Below are positions 33,282-42,755 of a DNA stretch of 64,000 bases, in pieces. The notes beneath the pieces were generated by a model, which was not told the origin of the DNA, did not search any database, and saw only the letters and a list, made by a program, of their open reading frames with translations. Positions within the stretch are counted from its first letter, which is position 1. The number at the start of each line of letters is the position of its first letter. Origin of the DNA: Methanobacterium sp. (GTDB taxonomy: Archaea > Methanobacteriota > Methanobacteria > Methanobacteriales > Methanobacteriaceae); contig JACRPY010000004.1 of assembly GCA_016222945.1 (NCBI GenBank), positions 310,001 to 374,000 on the forward strand, in the 5' to 3' direction. The position numbers were made by a program, and so were the translations under genes.

Positions 33282-34544
33282 TTAATCTTGTTCTTGGGAT
33301 AAGATAAACTGAAAGCCACAATTGGAGGCGCCATCAGCTTTACAAGTCATCTGTTCAACATGTCCTTTAATACCAGTCCATGTAAAGCTGCGTATAACTA
33401 TTACTCTACATATAAGGCAGAACATAGGACTATATTCAGCTGTTTGTTCCCATGGGCAATTTAAGAATGTAAGACCATTATATTCCCCACAAGATTGTTC
33501 TGCATCAATCCCAATATTTGATAAAAACCCTTTTATCCATTCTATATAACAGTTAAAAGTATTGTCCATATTCCTTTCTTTTCCATTAAAGCATTTTTCT
33601 ATGCTTTCAAGGAATCTTGGCTTCATATTTGTCTCAAAACGGTCCGCAAAGCTTTTTGCAATAGTATTCCTAATTTGGGGAGGAATATTGGATGCAAATA
33701 CAGGCATTGCACTTAAAAGAAATCCAAAAAGTTCACTTCTGGCTTTTTCCTTTAATAACTGTTCTTTTTCTTTATCAGCAATCCTACGGGGAGTAATATC
33801 CTGAAATACCAACACAGCACCATTGGTATTATTGTTATTATCTATTATTGGCGCATTTGTATCGTTGATAGGTACAGTTTTACCATATTTAGTAATTAGG
33901 AGTGTGTGACTATTCATATGTGTTATTGAACCTTTTTGAACCACTTCTCTTACAGGGCTATCAATTGGCTCTCCTGTTTTCTCGTTTACTAATTTAAAAA
34001 CATTAGCCAATGGTTTTCCCAGAGCTTCATTTTCTTGCCATCCTGTAATTTTTCGAGCTACAGGATTCATAAAAGTGACATTTCCTTCTTTATTAGTGGT
34101 TATTACGGCATCACCAATACTTTCAAGAGTTGTAGAAAGCCATTTTTCGTTTTCTTTTAGTTTGCTTTCCATTTCATGCTTGTAAAGTGCGACTTCAATT
34201 GCACTGTGCAATTCCCTATCTTCAAAAGGTTTAATAATATAACCAAAAGGCCCAGTAATTTTAGCTCTCTTCAAAGTTTTTTCATCAGAATAAGCAGTTA
34301 AATATACAACAGGAATATCAAGAGTATCATTTATTTGTTGGGCAGCCTCAATACCATCCATATCGCCCCGTAAAACGATATCCATTAAAACTAAGTCCGG
34401 TTTGGTTTCTGCAGCTTTTTCTACTGCTTCTTCTCCAGAGGATATTATTGCAGGTACAATGTAATCCATTCCTTCTAGCCTATGTTTAATGTCCATGGCT
34501 ACTATGCTTTCATCCTCTACAACAAGAATTTTAACAGATGACAT
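33282..34544 (-). CDS. Response regulator with PAS and methanogen output domain
   Basis: 420 residues from ATG 34544, which gives the usual receiver start SSVKILVVEDE. The receiver domain (about 4-120) has acidic residues Glu10/Asp11, phospho-acceptor Asp55 in LVLMDIVL and Lys in IIKPFE. A PAS domain follows (about 135-260; ESIGDAVITTNKEGNVTFMNPVA). The last ~150 residues hold a Cys-rich unit (FLNCPWE, CLICR, MTCKADGASNCGF) that looks like the methanogen output domain (MetOD1) seen in such regulators. No DNA-binding motif is present. A TATA sequence about 27 bases before the ATG and absence of a ribosome binding site suggest a leaderless mRNA. Confidence 0.84.
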   Translation of the reverse strand: MSSVKILVVEDESIVAMDIKHRLEGMDYIVPAIISSGEEAVEKAAETKPDLVLMDIVLRGDMDGIEAAQQINDTLDIPVVYLTAYSDEKTLKRAKITGPFGYIIKPFEDRELHSAIEVALYKHEMESKLKENEKWLSTTLESIGDAVITTNKEGNVTFMNPVARKITGWQENEALGKPLANVFKLVNEKTGEPIDSPVREVVQKGSITHMNSHTLLITKYGKTVPINDTNAPIIDNNNNTNGAVLVFQDITPRRIADKEKEQLLKEKARSELFGFLLSAMPVFASNIPPQIRNTIAKSFADRFETNMKPRFLESIEKCFNGKERNMDNTFNCYIEWIKGFLSNIGIDAEQSCGEYNGLTFLNCPWEQTAEYSPMFCLICRVIVIRSFTWTGIKGHVEQMTCKADGASNCGFQFILSQEQD

Positions 34545-34564
34545 ACTGTTTAGTACTATTATTA

Positions 34565-34576
34565 TTTTATATATAT
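34565..34576 (-). promoter_or_regulatory. TATA box of the response regulator gene
   Basis: On the minus strand AATATATATAAA is centred about 27 bases before ATG 34544, so the transcript would begin at or next to the start codon. Confidence 0.5.
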
Positions 34577-34630
34577 TAATATTATCTTTTATATGACAAA
34601 ATAAAGTCAATTTTTTTATTATTTAATAAT

Positions 34631-36415
34631 TTAACCATTTTTATCAATACTATTTTTATGGAGATATTTATGAATTTCTGTAGCTAAATGGGAGCTAATA
34701 CCATTAACACTTCTAATTTCATCAATACTAGCATTTTTAATTTGTTCAATATCTCCGAAATGTTTAAGTAATAGTAATTTTCTTTTTTCCCCAATTCCTT
34801 TGATTTCATCAAGTAATGAATATTTAATTTCTTTAGATCTAAGTTTTTTATGATATGAAACTGCAAATCTGTGGGCTTCATCTCTTATTCTCTGTAGAAG
34901 ATGTAATGCTGCTGAATTACGAGGTAGAATTAATGGAGTCGATATTTCAGGAACAAAAATATGTTCAAATTCTTTAGCAAGCCCTATAATTGGAATATCA
35001 TCTATTTTAAATGATTTTAAAACATCTAAAGCAACATTTAACTGACCTTTTCCTCCATCTACAAGAATAAGATCAGGTTTTTTATCATCATTTTCAGAAA
35101 ATAATTTGATGTATCTTCTGTTTAAAACATTTTTCATCATTGCATAATCATTAGGGCCATCCATATCTATCTTAAATTTTCTATATTTGCTTTTTTTAGG
35201 GAATCCTTCTTCAAAAACAACCATTGACCCTACAGAAAGCTTTCCACTAATATTAGAAATATCAAAAGCTTCAATTTTATGAGGTATTTTTTTTAAATTA
35301 AGGTATTTTTTAAGGTCAAAAAGCGCATTCTTGACTTCACTTTGGTGATTTTTAATTATTTCTGCATTTTTAGTTACCATTTGAACTAATCGGCTTTCAG
35401 CATTGTTTTGGGGTGTTCTAAGAATTACTTCATTTCCTCTACTTTCAGATAACCATTCTGCAATTAAATCAACATCATCAACTTTATACTGAATAATAAT
35501 TTCAGAAGGAGGATTTCGTGGGCTCATATAATATTGTTTTAGGAATGCGGCAAGAATTTTATGAGGTAAAGTGTCTTCAGCACCACTCATTAAAAAATCA
35601 TCTTTTCCAATAATTTTACCATCCCTTATAGAAAATACGACAACACATGCAATTTTTTCATCATAAGCGCATGTAATAACATCTTGTTCAAGCCCTCTAT
35701 CAAATTCTATTTTTTGTTTTTCAAGAATATTATCTACAGATAATATTTGATCCCTTAAAACCGCAGCTTTTTCAAATTCCTGATTATTAGCTGCTTCTAT
35801 CATCATTTCATTAAGCATTTCAATGATTTGGTCATATTTACCTTCAAAAAATAAATTAATTTTTTCTACAATTTCATTATAAGCTTGGGCGCTGATTTTA
35901 CCACTGCATGGTGCACTACAAAGATTTATTTGGTAATTAAGGCAAGGTCCATTCATTTTTTTGCATTCTCTTATTTTAAACAGTGCTTTAATTGATTTAA
36001 CTATGCTTCTAACAGATCCTGTATCTGTAAATGGACCATAGTAATATGATTTATCATTGTTAACAGTTCTTGTTATTAAAACCCTAGGAAAAGTTTCATT
36101 GGTTATTTTAATGTAAGGATACCTTTTATCGTCCTTTAATCTGATGTTATATTTGGGTTTATGTTTTTTAATAAGATTAGACTCTAAAATGAGAGCTTCC
36201 TTTTCAGTATCAGTTATTATATATTCTAAATTATGAAAATGGCTCATTAGAATTCTTGTTTTTAAAGGCTGTTTGCTTAAACTAAAGTAGGATTTAACTC
36301 TTTTAATCAATGATTTGGCTTTCCCTACATAGAGAATATCATCGTCAATATTTCTCATTATGTATACGCCAGGTTTATCTGGTAAATTATCTGGATTAGT
36401 ACAACGATTAGGCAT
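34631..36415 (-). CDS. uvrC: UvrC, excinuclease ABC subunit C
   Basis: 594 residues. Order of domains: GIY-YIG nuclease at the N-terminus (GVYIMRNIDDDILYVGKAKSL), Cys-rich segment (MNGPCLNYQINLCSAPCSG), UvrB-binding UVR motif near residue 200 (NNQEFEKAAVLRDQI), the RNase H-like nuclease domain with IEAFDISN and LILVDGGKGQLN, and C-terminal helix-hairpin-helix motifs (LDEIKGIGEKRKLLLLKHFG). It makes both cuts around a DNA lesion in bacterial-type nucleotide excision repair. Full length. It is divergently arranged with, and about 1.1 kb from, the uvrBA operon. A weak AGGGA site precedes the ATG. Confidence 0.95.
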   Translation of the reverse strand: MPNRCTNPDNLPDKPGVYIMRNIDDDILYVGKAKSLIKRVKSYFSLSKQPLKTRILMSHFHNLEYIITDTEKEALILESNLIKKHKPKYNIRLKDDKRYPYIKITNETFPRVLITRTVNNDKSYYYGPFTDTGSVRSIVKSIKALFKIRECKKMNGPCLNYQINLCSAPCSGKISAQAYNEIVEKINLFFEGKYDQIIEMLNEMMIEAANNQEFEKAAVLRDQILSVDNILEKQKIEFDRGLEQDVITCAYDEKIACVVVFSIRDGKIIGKDDFLMSGAEDTLPHKILAAFLKQYYMSPRNPPSEIIIQYKVDDVDLIAEWLSESRGNEVILRTPQNNAESRLVQMVTKNAEIIKNHQSEVKNALFDLKKYLNLKKIPHKIEAFDISNISGKLSVGSMVVFEEGFPKKSKYRKFKIDMDGPNDYAMMKNVLNRRYIKLFSENDDKKPDLILVDGGKGQLNVALDVLKSFKIDDIPIIGLAKEFEHIFVPEISTPLILPRNSAALHLLQRIRDEAHRFAVSYHKKLRSKEIKYSLLDEIKGIGEKRKLLLLKHFGDIEQIKNASIDEIRSVNGISSHLATEIHKYLHKNSIDKNG

Positions 36416-36522
36416 TTAATTGTCCCTGTAAATTTACTGTTTGTTTTTGATGTCTATTTAATAAATTAAATTCAAAAATGAATTAAAATTAATAAATGAA
36501 TTATGAATATAAATATTTTACA

Positions 36523-37308
36523 TTAAAGAATATTTTCTCTAATTTGAGGATATGCGACTTCAGGTTTTTTAATAACGAATGATTTTTCTAAATCATCGTG
36601 CATTTTCACTGCTATATCAATTGGGATACCTATTGCCATGTATTCTGGAGGAAACCATATATTCCCTGTTGGATCGACAGGACCTATAAAAGATGTTCCT
36701 TTTGGAGTTTTTTCGGCCATTCTTGCTGGATATGTTACAAATGTAGCACAAGCAGGACCCATAGGCATACTGATAGCATTAAATGGATTGGTTGTTCTAA
36801 AATGTATAAGACTTGCTAAATTTCTTATTTGCTCTCCTTTACCAAAGCATAATATGGATTTTACATCTACATCTTCTTCTATTTCATTATATCTTTGTAT
36901 AATTACATATTTTCCTGGAGAAGTTATTTTACCAATGGATTCAAGGAATTCATCCACAATTGGAGGACTTGCTTTTAAATATTCTGCTTCTCCGCCTCTA
37001 AACTTTTTGTTTCCAGTAGATACAAAATATCTAATGAATTCCAGGGGTTTTGTAAATCCAAAATATGTCATTGAACCTGGGCAGCATCCTCTAAGTGTAT
37101 CTTTTCCCATATATAAAGCAGGCGTTTTTTCATTTACTGCAGCGTTGAATATGGACTTTGCAACGCATGAATCAAAAGAACACATAGGTTCAGCTCCATC
37201 AGGGATGGTTTCTATACCATATACTGCTAAAGGATTTGTTTTTAATTTTCCAGCTTTTTTTAGGCTTTCTCCAATATCTTTTATTGACACATTTGAAATT
37301 TTTATCAC
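36523..37308 (-). CDS. DUF169-family protein
   Basis: 261 residues by the GTG at 37308. It contains Cys-rich blocks typical of this archaeal/bacterial family: CSFDSCVAKSIF, RGCCPGSMTYFGF and MGPACATFVTYPA, suggesting a metal or cofactor site. Function unknown. The start is uncertain: GAGGTGAT (end of the hairpin element) covers GTG 37308, stands four bases before an ATT codon at 37299 and 13 bases before a GTG at 37290; the last gives SIKDIGESLKK at the N-terminus, similar to relatives. It lies between uvrC and uvrB but need not be a repair gene. Confidence 0.72.
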   Translation of the reverse strand: MIKISNVSIKDIGESLKKAGKLKTNPLAVYGIETIPDGAEPMCSFDSCVAKSIFNAAVNEKTPALYMGKDTLRGCCPGSMTYFGFTKPLEFIRYFVSTGNKKFRGGEAEYLKASPPIVDEFLESIGKITSPGKYVIIQRYNEIEEDVDVKSILCFGKGEQIRNLASLIHFRTTNPFNAISMPMGPACATFVTYPARMAEKTPKGTSFIGPVDPTGNIWFPPEYMAIGIPIDIAVKMHDDLEKSFVIKKPEVAYPQIRENIL

Positions 37309-37362
37309 CTCAAAAACTTTGTTTTTGGGTTCAGGAAATTCTGTGAATTTCCTTCAACCTGC
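37303..37362 (-). repeat. Structured hairpin element before the DUF169 gene
   Basis: On the minus strand this reads GCAGGTT-GA, then AGGAAATTC-aca-GAATTTCCT (37333-37353), G-AACC, then CAAAAAC-aaa-GTTTTTG (37311-37327) and finally GAGGTGAT, the ribosome binding site of the DUF169 gene. The GGTT/AACC outer pairing and the GA/G internal loop are the same as in the third unit of the element at 31251, yet the nine-base stem is different in sequence on both sides, so pairing has been kept while sequence changed. Confidence 0.82.
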
Positions 37363-37585
37363 TTCGTCATACCACTATTTATTTATAATATATCTACCAA
37401 TATATCTTAAGTTATTTTCTTAAAGAAATTTGAATAAAATGTAAACTGATTAATATTAATATATATTTAGATTACTTTTCAAATGCTCTTACTTAAAACC
37501 TATTATTGATTAAAACAATTTTAACTTAGATATAGGTTAGATGAGTATATTTTGAAAAATGCCTTTTTTTAAAGAGGATATAAAA

Positions 37586-39541
37586 ATGACAGGATTTAAG
37601 TTAGTTTCAAATTATAAGCCATTAGGGGACCAACCAAAAGCAATAAATTCTATTGTAAATGGACTAAATCAAAATTTAAAGCATCAGACATTGCTGGGCA
37701 TAACTGGGTCTGGAAAAACATTTACTATGGCTAATGTAATCAATAAGGTGCAAAAGCCAACATTAATCATTTCCCATAATAAGACATTAGCTGCCCAGCT
37801 TTACGAAGAATTCAAAGAATTTTTCCCTGAAAATGCAGTAGAATACTTTGTAAGTTATTATGATTATTACCAGCCAGAAGCATATATTCCTCATTCAGAT
37901 ACGTATATTGACAAAGAGGCGAGTATTAATGAGGAAATAGACCAGATGAGGCACTCAGCAACTCAATCTCTACTTTCAAGAGATGATGTAATAGTTGTTT
38001 CAAGCGTATCCTGTATATATGGAATTGGATCTCCAGAAGATTACGGAGATCATCTTTTACATATAAAAATAGGCGAAACACATGAAAGAGAAGAAATATT
38101 ATCCAAATTAATACATATCCAATATGAAAGAAATGATATAAAATTTACTCGGGGAAAATTCAGAGTAAGAGGAGATGTAATAGAGATATTTCCAGTTCAC
38201 GGAGCATTACCTGTGAGAATAGAACTTTTTGGAGATGAAATAGATAAAATATCATATATAGATCATTTAAAAGGAGAAACAGTTAAAAAAATTGACCGTA
38301 TAACCATATTTCCAGCAAAGCATTTTGTAATATCTAACCATAGAATGAATAAAGCATTAAAAGGTATTGAAGAAGAATTAGAAGATAGACTTGTTATTTT
38401 ACGTGCGCAAAACAAATTAGTTGAAGCACAGCGTCTTGAGCAAAGAACACGATTTGATATGGAAATGCTTGAAGAAATGGGATACTGTCCAGGAGTAGAA
38501 AACTATTCTCTTTATTTAAGTGGTAGGAAATGGGGAAGCATACCCCACACACTAATAAATTATTTCCCAGATGATTTTATTACAATTATAGATGAATCAC
38601 ACGTTACAGTTCCCCAAATTGGAGGAATGTACGCTGGAGACCGTGCACGTAAAAATTCTCTTGTAGATTATGGATTCAGACTTCCATCAGCTCGAGAAAA
38701 TCGTCCCCTTAATTTTGAAGAATTTGAAAGCCTAATGAATCAAGTAATATACGTATCTGCAACACCGGCCCAATATGAACTTAAAAAAAGCCAAAATCTT
38801 GTAGAGCAAATTATAAGACCAACAGGGCTTATTGATCCAGAAGTAATAGTTAAACCAGTTAAAGGACAAGTAGATCATCTTTTAGGTGAAGTACAAAGGA
38901 AAATTAAACAGAATCATAGAATTCTGGTTACTACATTAACCAAAAAGATGGCAGAAGATCTAACAGATTACTATGCTAAAATTGGGATTAAAGTAAGGTA
39001 TCTCCACTCTGAAATAAGTACATTAGAACGTATTGAGATAATCGATGATTTAAGGCGTGGTGAATTTGACTGTCTTGTAGGTGTAAACCTTTTAAGGGAA
39101 GGATTAGACCTTCCAGAGGTTTCTTTAATTGGAATTCTTGATGCAGATAAAGAAGGGTTTCTCAGGTCTGAAACGTCACTTATTCAGACAATAGGAAGGG
39201 CAGCAAGAAATGTAGAAGGGCAAGTAATTTTATATGCTGATGAAATCACAAAATCAGTGGAATCAGCTGTTAATATAACAAATGAGAGAAGAAAAGTACA
39301 GATGGAATATAATAAACAGCATAATATTACACCTAAAACTGTGGTAAGGTCTATTAAGGAAAAAGAAAAAAGTGAAAAGAAATTATTAGAAAATATTGAA
39401 AACATTCCTAAAGATGAAATAGGACTTTTAATTAAAGATTTAAGGTATGAAATGAAAAAAGCAGCAGAAAAGCTTGATTTTGAAGAAGCTGCAAAAATAA
39501 GGGATCAAATCAACACTTTAAAAGGGGTTTCCAGTCAATGA
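37586..39541 (+). CDS. uvrB: UvrB, excinuclease ABC subunit B
   Basis: 651 residues from ATG 37586; AAAGAGGA just upstream decides this start over an in-frame ATG at 37559. Helicase motif I is GITGSGKTFTM, the beta-hairpin region has YYDYYQPEAYIP, the DEAD-like motif is IIDESH, and motif VI is QTIGRAARN. The C-terminal UVR motif (KAAEKLDFEEAAKIRDQI) binds UvrC. UvrB verifies damage in nucleotide excision repair. Its stop overlaps the uvrA start by four bases (ATGA). Confidence 0.96.
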   Translation: MTGFKLVSNYKPLGDQPKAINSIVNGLNQNLKHQTLLGITGSGKTFTMANVINKVQKPTLIISHNKTLAAQLYEEFKEFFPENAVEYFVSYYDYYQPEAYIPHSDTYIDKEASINEEIDQMRHSATQSLLSRDDVIVVSSVSCIYGIGSPEDYGDHLLHIKIGETHEREEILSKLIHIQYERNDIKFTRGKFRVRGDVIEIFPVHGALPVRIELFGDEIDKISYIDHLKGETVKKIDRITIFPAKHFVISNHRMNKALKGIEEELEDRLVILRAQNKLVEAQRLEQRTRFDMEMLEEMGYCPGVENYSLYLSGRKWGSIPHTLINYFPDDFITIIDESHVTVPQIGGMYAGDRARKNSLVDYGFRLPSARENRPLNFEEFESLMNQVIYVSATPAQYELKKSQNLVEQIIRPTGLIDPEVIVKPVKGQVDHLLGEVQRKIKQNHRILVTTLTKKMAEDLTDYYAKIGIKVRYLHSEISTLERIEIIDDLRRGEFDCLVGVNLLREGLDLPEVSLIGILDADKEGFLRSETSLIQTIGRAARNVEGQVILYADEITKSVESAVNITNERRKVQMEYNKQHNITPKTVVRSIKEKEKSEKKLLENIENIPKDEIGLLIKDLRYEMKKAAEKLDFEEAAKIRDQINTLKGVSSQ

Positions 39542-42444
39542 ATACCAAAAAGGATAATATAGTTATAAAAGGTGCAAAAGAGCATAATCTTAAAAATGTG
39601 GACATTACCATTCCTCGAGACAAGTTTATAGTCATTACAGGTATCAGTGGATCTGGTAAATCATCACTTGCATTTGACACCATTTATGCTGAAGGACAAC
39701 GAAGATATGTTGAATCCCTTTCAGCATATGCAAGACAGTTTTTAGGGCAAATGAAAAAACCTGAAGTGGATTATATTGAAGGATTATCACCTGCAATCTC
39801 TATTGACCAAAAAACAACAAGATTAAATCCTCGATCAACCGTAGGAACAGTAACAGAAATATATGATTATTTAAGACTTTTTTATGCGAGGGTAGGTGTT
39901 CCACATTGTTATAATTGTGGGAAACCTATATCACAGCAAACATCTGGCCAAATAACAGATGCAATCTATAAAGAGGAAGAAGAAACTAAAATACAAGTCT
40001 TAGCTCCTGTTGTTAAAGACAGGAAAGGAGAGCATCATAAAGTATTTGAAGACCTCAAGAAAAAAGGTTTTGTAAGAGTAAGGGTAGATGGGGAAGTATT
40101 TAGTCTTGATGATGAGATTACACTTGATAAAAACAGGAAACATACAGTTGAAGTCGTTATAGATAGGTTAGTCATAAGATATGATGAAGACTTTAAAAGG
40201 AGACTTGCAGATTCAGTGGAAACGGCTCTTGAACTAGGAGAAGGTTTAATTGTAATTTTATATCAAAAAGAAGATGAATTAGAAGAAAAGGTTTTCAGCG
40301 AACACTTTGCATGTACAGATTGTGATATTAATTTTGAAGAAATAAGTCCTCGAACATTCTCATTCAACAGTCCCCATGGGGCTTGTCCAGAGTGTAATGG
40401 TCTTGGAAATAAAATGGAAATGGATACAGACCTTGTAGTCCCAAATAAATCTCTTACATTAAATGAAGGAGCAATTCTTCCATGGAGTAAATCCCAAAAT
40501 AAAGAGAATTATTATCATCAAATGCTAAAAGCTATTGCAGACCATTATGGGTTCAGTATGGATGTTCCATTTGAAGATCTAATGGAAAACTATCAAAACA
40601 TAATCCTTTATGGGTCTTCAGATAGAATAGACTTTAAATTCAGCAGAAAAAATAGAATGCACCATGTAAAAAGGAAATTTGAAGGCGTAATAAGTAGAAT
40701 GGAACGTCTTTTCATGGACACCAAATCAAATTACATGAGAGGTTATATAGGACAATTCATGAGCGATAGAAAATGTCCAGCGTGTAAAGGGACAAGATTA
40801 CGTCCAGAAAGTAGATCAGTTACTTTAGGTGGTAAATCCATATCTCAAGTGGCCGAAATGCCCATAAAAGAATCAAAAAAGTTTTTTGAAGAACTTGAAC
40901 TTACTGAAATAGAATTATTTATAGCTAAAGAAATACTTAAAGAAATTAATGAACGTTTAAAGTTTTTAGCGAATGTAGGTCTTGATTATATAACTTTAGA
41001 TAGATCATCTGGAACTCTTTCTGGAGGAGAAGCTCAAAGAATACGTCTTGCAACCCAAATAGGTTCAGGACTTGTAGGAGTATTATATATACTTGACGAG
41101 CCAAGCATAGGATTACATCAAAGAGATAATGCTAAACTCATAGAAACCCTAAAAAAGCTTCGTGACATTGGAAACACTCTTATAATTGTAGAACATGATG
41201 AAGAAACCATTCTTTCTGCGGATCATGTTATAGACATAGGGCCAGGGGCAGGTGAACATGGAGGAAGAGTTATAGCTGAAGGAACACCTCTTCAAATAAT
41301 AGAAAACTCTGATTCTATTACAGGTAAATATTTATCAAAAAAAGAAGCTATAGAAATTCCAGAAGAACGTATAGCTCCTAATGGAAAATTTATAACAATA
41401 AAAGGTGCAAGACAAAATAATTTGAAAAATATAGATGTAAAAATTCCTATGGGAGTTTTCACATGTGTTACAGGAGTTTCAGGTTCTGGAAAAAGTACAT
41501 TGATCAATGAAGTCCTATATAAAGGTCTTTATGGAGAATTTAACCGAAAACATGTAAATGCAGGAAAACATGATGAAATTTTAGGGACTGAAAATATAGA
41601 TAAAGTCATTATAATCGATCAATCTCCAATAGGACGTACACCACGCTCTAACCCTGCAACATACACTGGAGTATTTACATACATACGAGAAATTTTCGCA
41701 GAAACAATAGCAGCTAAAAAAAGAGGTTATAAACCAGGTAGATTCAGTTTTAATGTTAAAGGCGGTAGATGTGATGCTTGTAGTGGTGATGGAATAATAA
41801 AAATTGAAATGCACTTTTTAGCAAATGTATATGTTCCATGTGAACTGTGTAAAGGAAAAAGATACAACAGAGAAACATTGGATGTTCGCTACAAAGGTAA
41901 AAACATCGCTGATGTGCTGGATATGACAGTTGAAGAAGCACTTCACTTCTTTAGAAATATTCCACGTATTCAAAGAAAACTAAAAACACTGGACGATGTT
42001 GGATTGAGCTATATTAAACTTGGCCAGTCAGCCACAACACTTTCAGGAGGAGAGGCTCAGCGAATAAAACTTTCTAAGGAATTAAGTCGTCAAAGCACGG
42101 GTAAAACATTGTATATACTTGATGAACCCACAACAGGACTTCATTTTGCAGATATTAAAAAACTTCTTAAAGTTCTTGGAAGATTACGTGATTCTGGAAA
42201 CACTGTGCTTGTAATAGAGCATAATTTAGATGTTATCAAGACTGCAGACTATATTTTGGACATGGGACCTGAAGGAGGAGATGATGGGGGACTTGTTATT
42301 GCAGAAGGAACTCCTGAAGAGGTTGTACTAACTAATAGTTACACAGGACAGTTTTTAAAGGATGTTTTAGAAAATAAGCAACTGTTTCCTATTGAAATAG
42401 GTGAGGATAACGTTATAGAAGAAACTTCTTCCAATAATAAGTAA
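39538..42444 (+). CDS. uvrA: UvrA, excinuclease ABC subunit A
   Basis: 968 residues, translationally coupled to uvrB. Two ABC ATPase halves are present: Walker A GISGSGKSSLAFDTI near the N-terminus and GVSGSGKSTLINEV near residue 650; ABC signatures SGGEAQRIRLATQ and SGGEAQRIKLSKE; zinc fingers in HCYNCGKP with FACTDCD, in KCPACKGTR, and in GRCDACSGDG followed by CELCKGKR. It finds DNA damage and loads UvrB. The sequence is of normal length and fully intact. Methanogens obtained the uvrABC system from bacteria. Confidence 0.97.
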   Translation: MNTKKDNIVIKGAKEHNLKNVDITIPRDKFIVITGISGSGKSSLAFDTIYAEGQRRYVESLSAYARQFLGQMKKPEVDYIEGLSPAISIDQKTTRLNPRSTVGTVTEIYDYLRLFYARVGVPHCYNCGKPISQQTSGQITDAIYKEEEETKIQVLAPVVKDRKGEHHKVFEDLKKKGFVRVRVDGEVFSLDDEITLDKNRKHTVEVVIDRLVIRYDEDFKRRLADSVETALELGEGLIVILYQKEDELEEKVFSEHFACTDCDINFEEISPRTFSFNSPHGACPECNGLGNKMEMDTDLVVPNKSLTLNEGAILPWSKSQNKENYYHQMLKAIADHYGFSMDVPFEDLMENYQNIILYGSSDRIDFKFSRKNRMHHVKRKFEGVISRMERLFMDTKSNYMRGYIGQFMSDRKCPACKGTRLRPESRSVTLGGKSISQVAEMPIKESKKFFEELELTEIELFIAKEILKEINERLKFLANVGLDYITLDRSSGTLSGGEAQRIRLATQIGSGLVGVLYILDEPSIGLHQRDNAKLIETLKKLRDIGNTLIIVEHDEETILSADHVIDIGPGAGEHGGRVIAEGTPLQIIENSDSITGKYLSKKEAIEIPEERIAPNGKFITIKGARQNNLKNIDVKIPMGVFTCVTGVSGSGKSTLINEVLYKGLYGEFNRKHVNAGKHDEILGTENIDKVIIIDQSPIGRTPRSNPATYTGVFTYIREIFAETIAAKKRGYKPGRFSFNVKGGRCDACSGDGIIKIEMHFLANVYVPCELCKGKRYNRETLDVRYKGKNIADVLDMTVEEALHFFRNIPRIQRKLKTLDDVGLSYIKLGQSATTLSGGEAQRIKLSKELSRQSTGKTLYILDEPTTGLHFADIKKLLKVLGRLRDSGNTVLVIEHNLDVIKTADYILDMGPEGGDDGGLVIAEGTPEEVVLTNSYTGQFLKDVLENKQLFPIEIGEDNVIEETSSNNK

Positions 42445-42755
42445 ATTTAATTAAATAAGTTAAAATTATGTCTAATTTCACTTTTAAAACTATTAGATCT
42501 ACTTTTAATTTGTTTATATTTCCATATGGAGTTTAATTTATATTTAAATAATTAATATATTTATTTGAAGTTATTAAGGACATATAAAATGATTTAATAA
42601 TTTTAAATTTGGGCAAAACTAGCTAAATTTACTTCGTTTAACCATGATATAACGAAGTTATTGGTTTGGGCAATATAATTAAATCCAAAAAGTGAAAATA
42701 TAATACACAATATAATAAAATATTGATAGATACAAAAATTAGAGGAAATGTACAC
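42445..42755. other. Intergenic region with regulatory-looking dyad
   Basis: 311 bases without a convincing gene. It holds a T-rich stretch after uvrA, the dyad at 42631-42658, a direct repeat TTTGGGCAA at 42608-42616 and 42665-42673 that flanks the dyad, and a possible TATA (GAAAATATAATAC, about 42693-42705) before the exonuclease gene. A 22-codon frame starting at about 42467 has no ribosome binding site. Confidence 0.6.
42631..42658. repeat. 28-bp dyad, copy 1
   Basis: ACTTCGTT and AACGAAGT are perfect inverted arms of eight bases separated by 12 bases. The same arms at exactly the same 28-base length occur at 53812-53839, and the right inner part TATAACGAAGT is identical. It lies upstream of the exonuclease gene promoter and is flanked by TTTGGGCAA direct repeats. 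It may be an operator or a hairpin. Confidence 0.75.

Noticed and set aside
36638..37423. Open frame of 261 codons on the + strand opposite the DUF169 gene
   Set aside because: It mirrors the DUF169 gene, which has recognisable family motifs. The antisense frame runs into the hairpin element, has no ribosome binding site and low-complexity composition.
42467..42535. 22-codon frame between uvrA and the exonuclease gene
   Set aside because: No ribosome binding site, no hydrophobic or other meaningful pattern; chance frame in AT-rich DNA.
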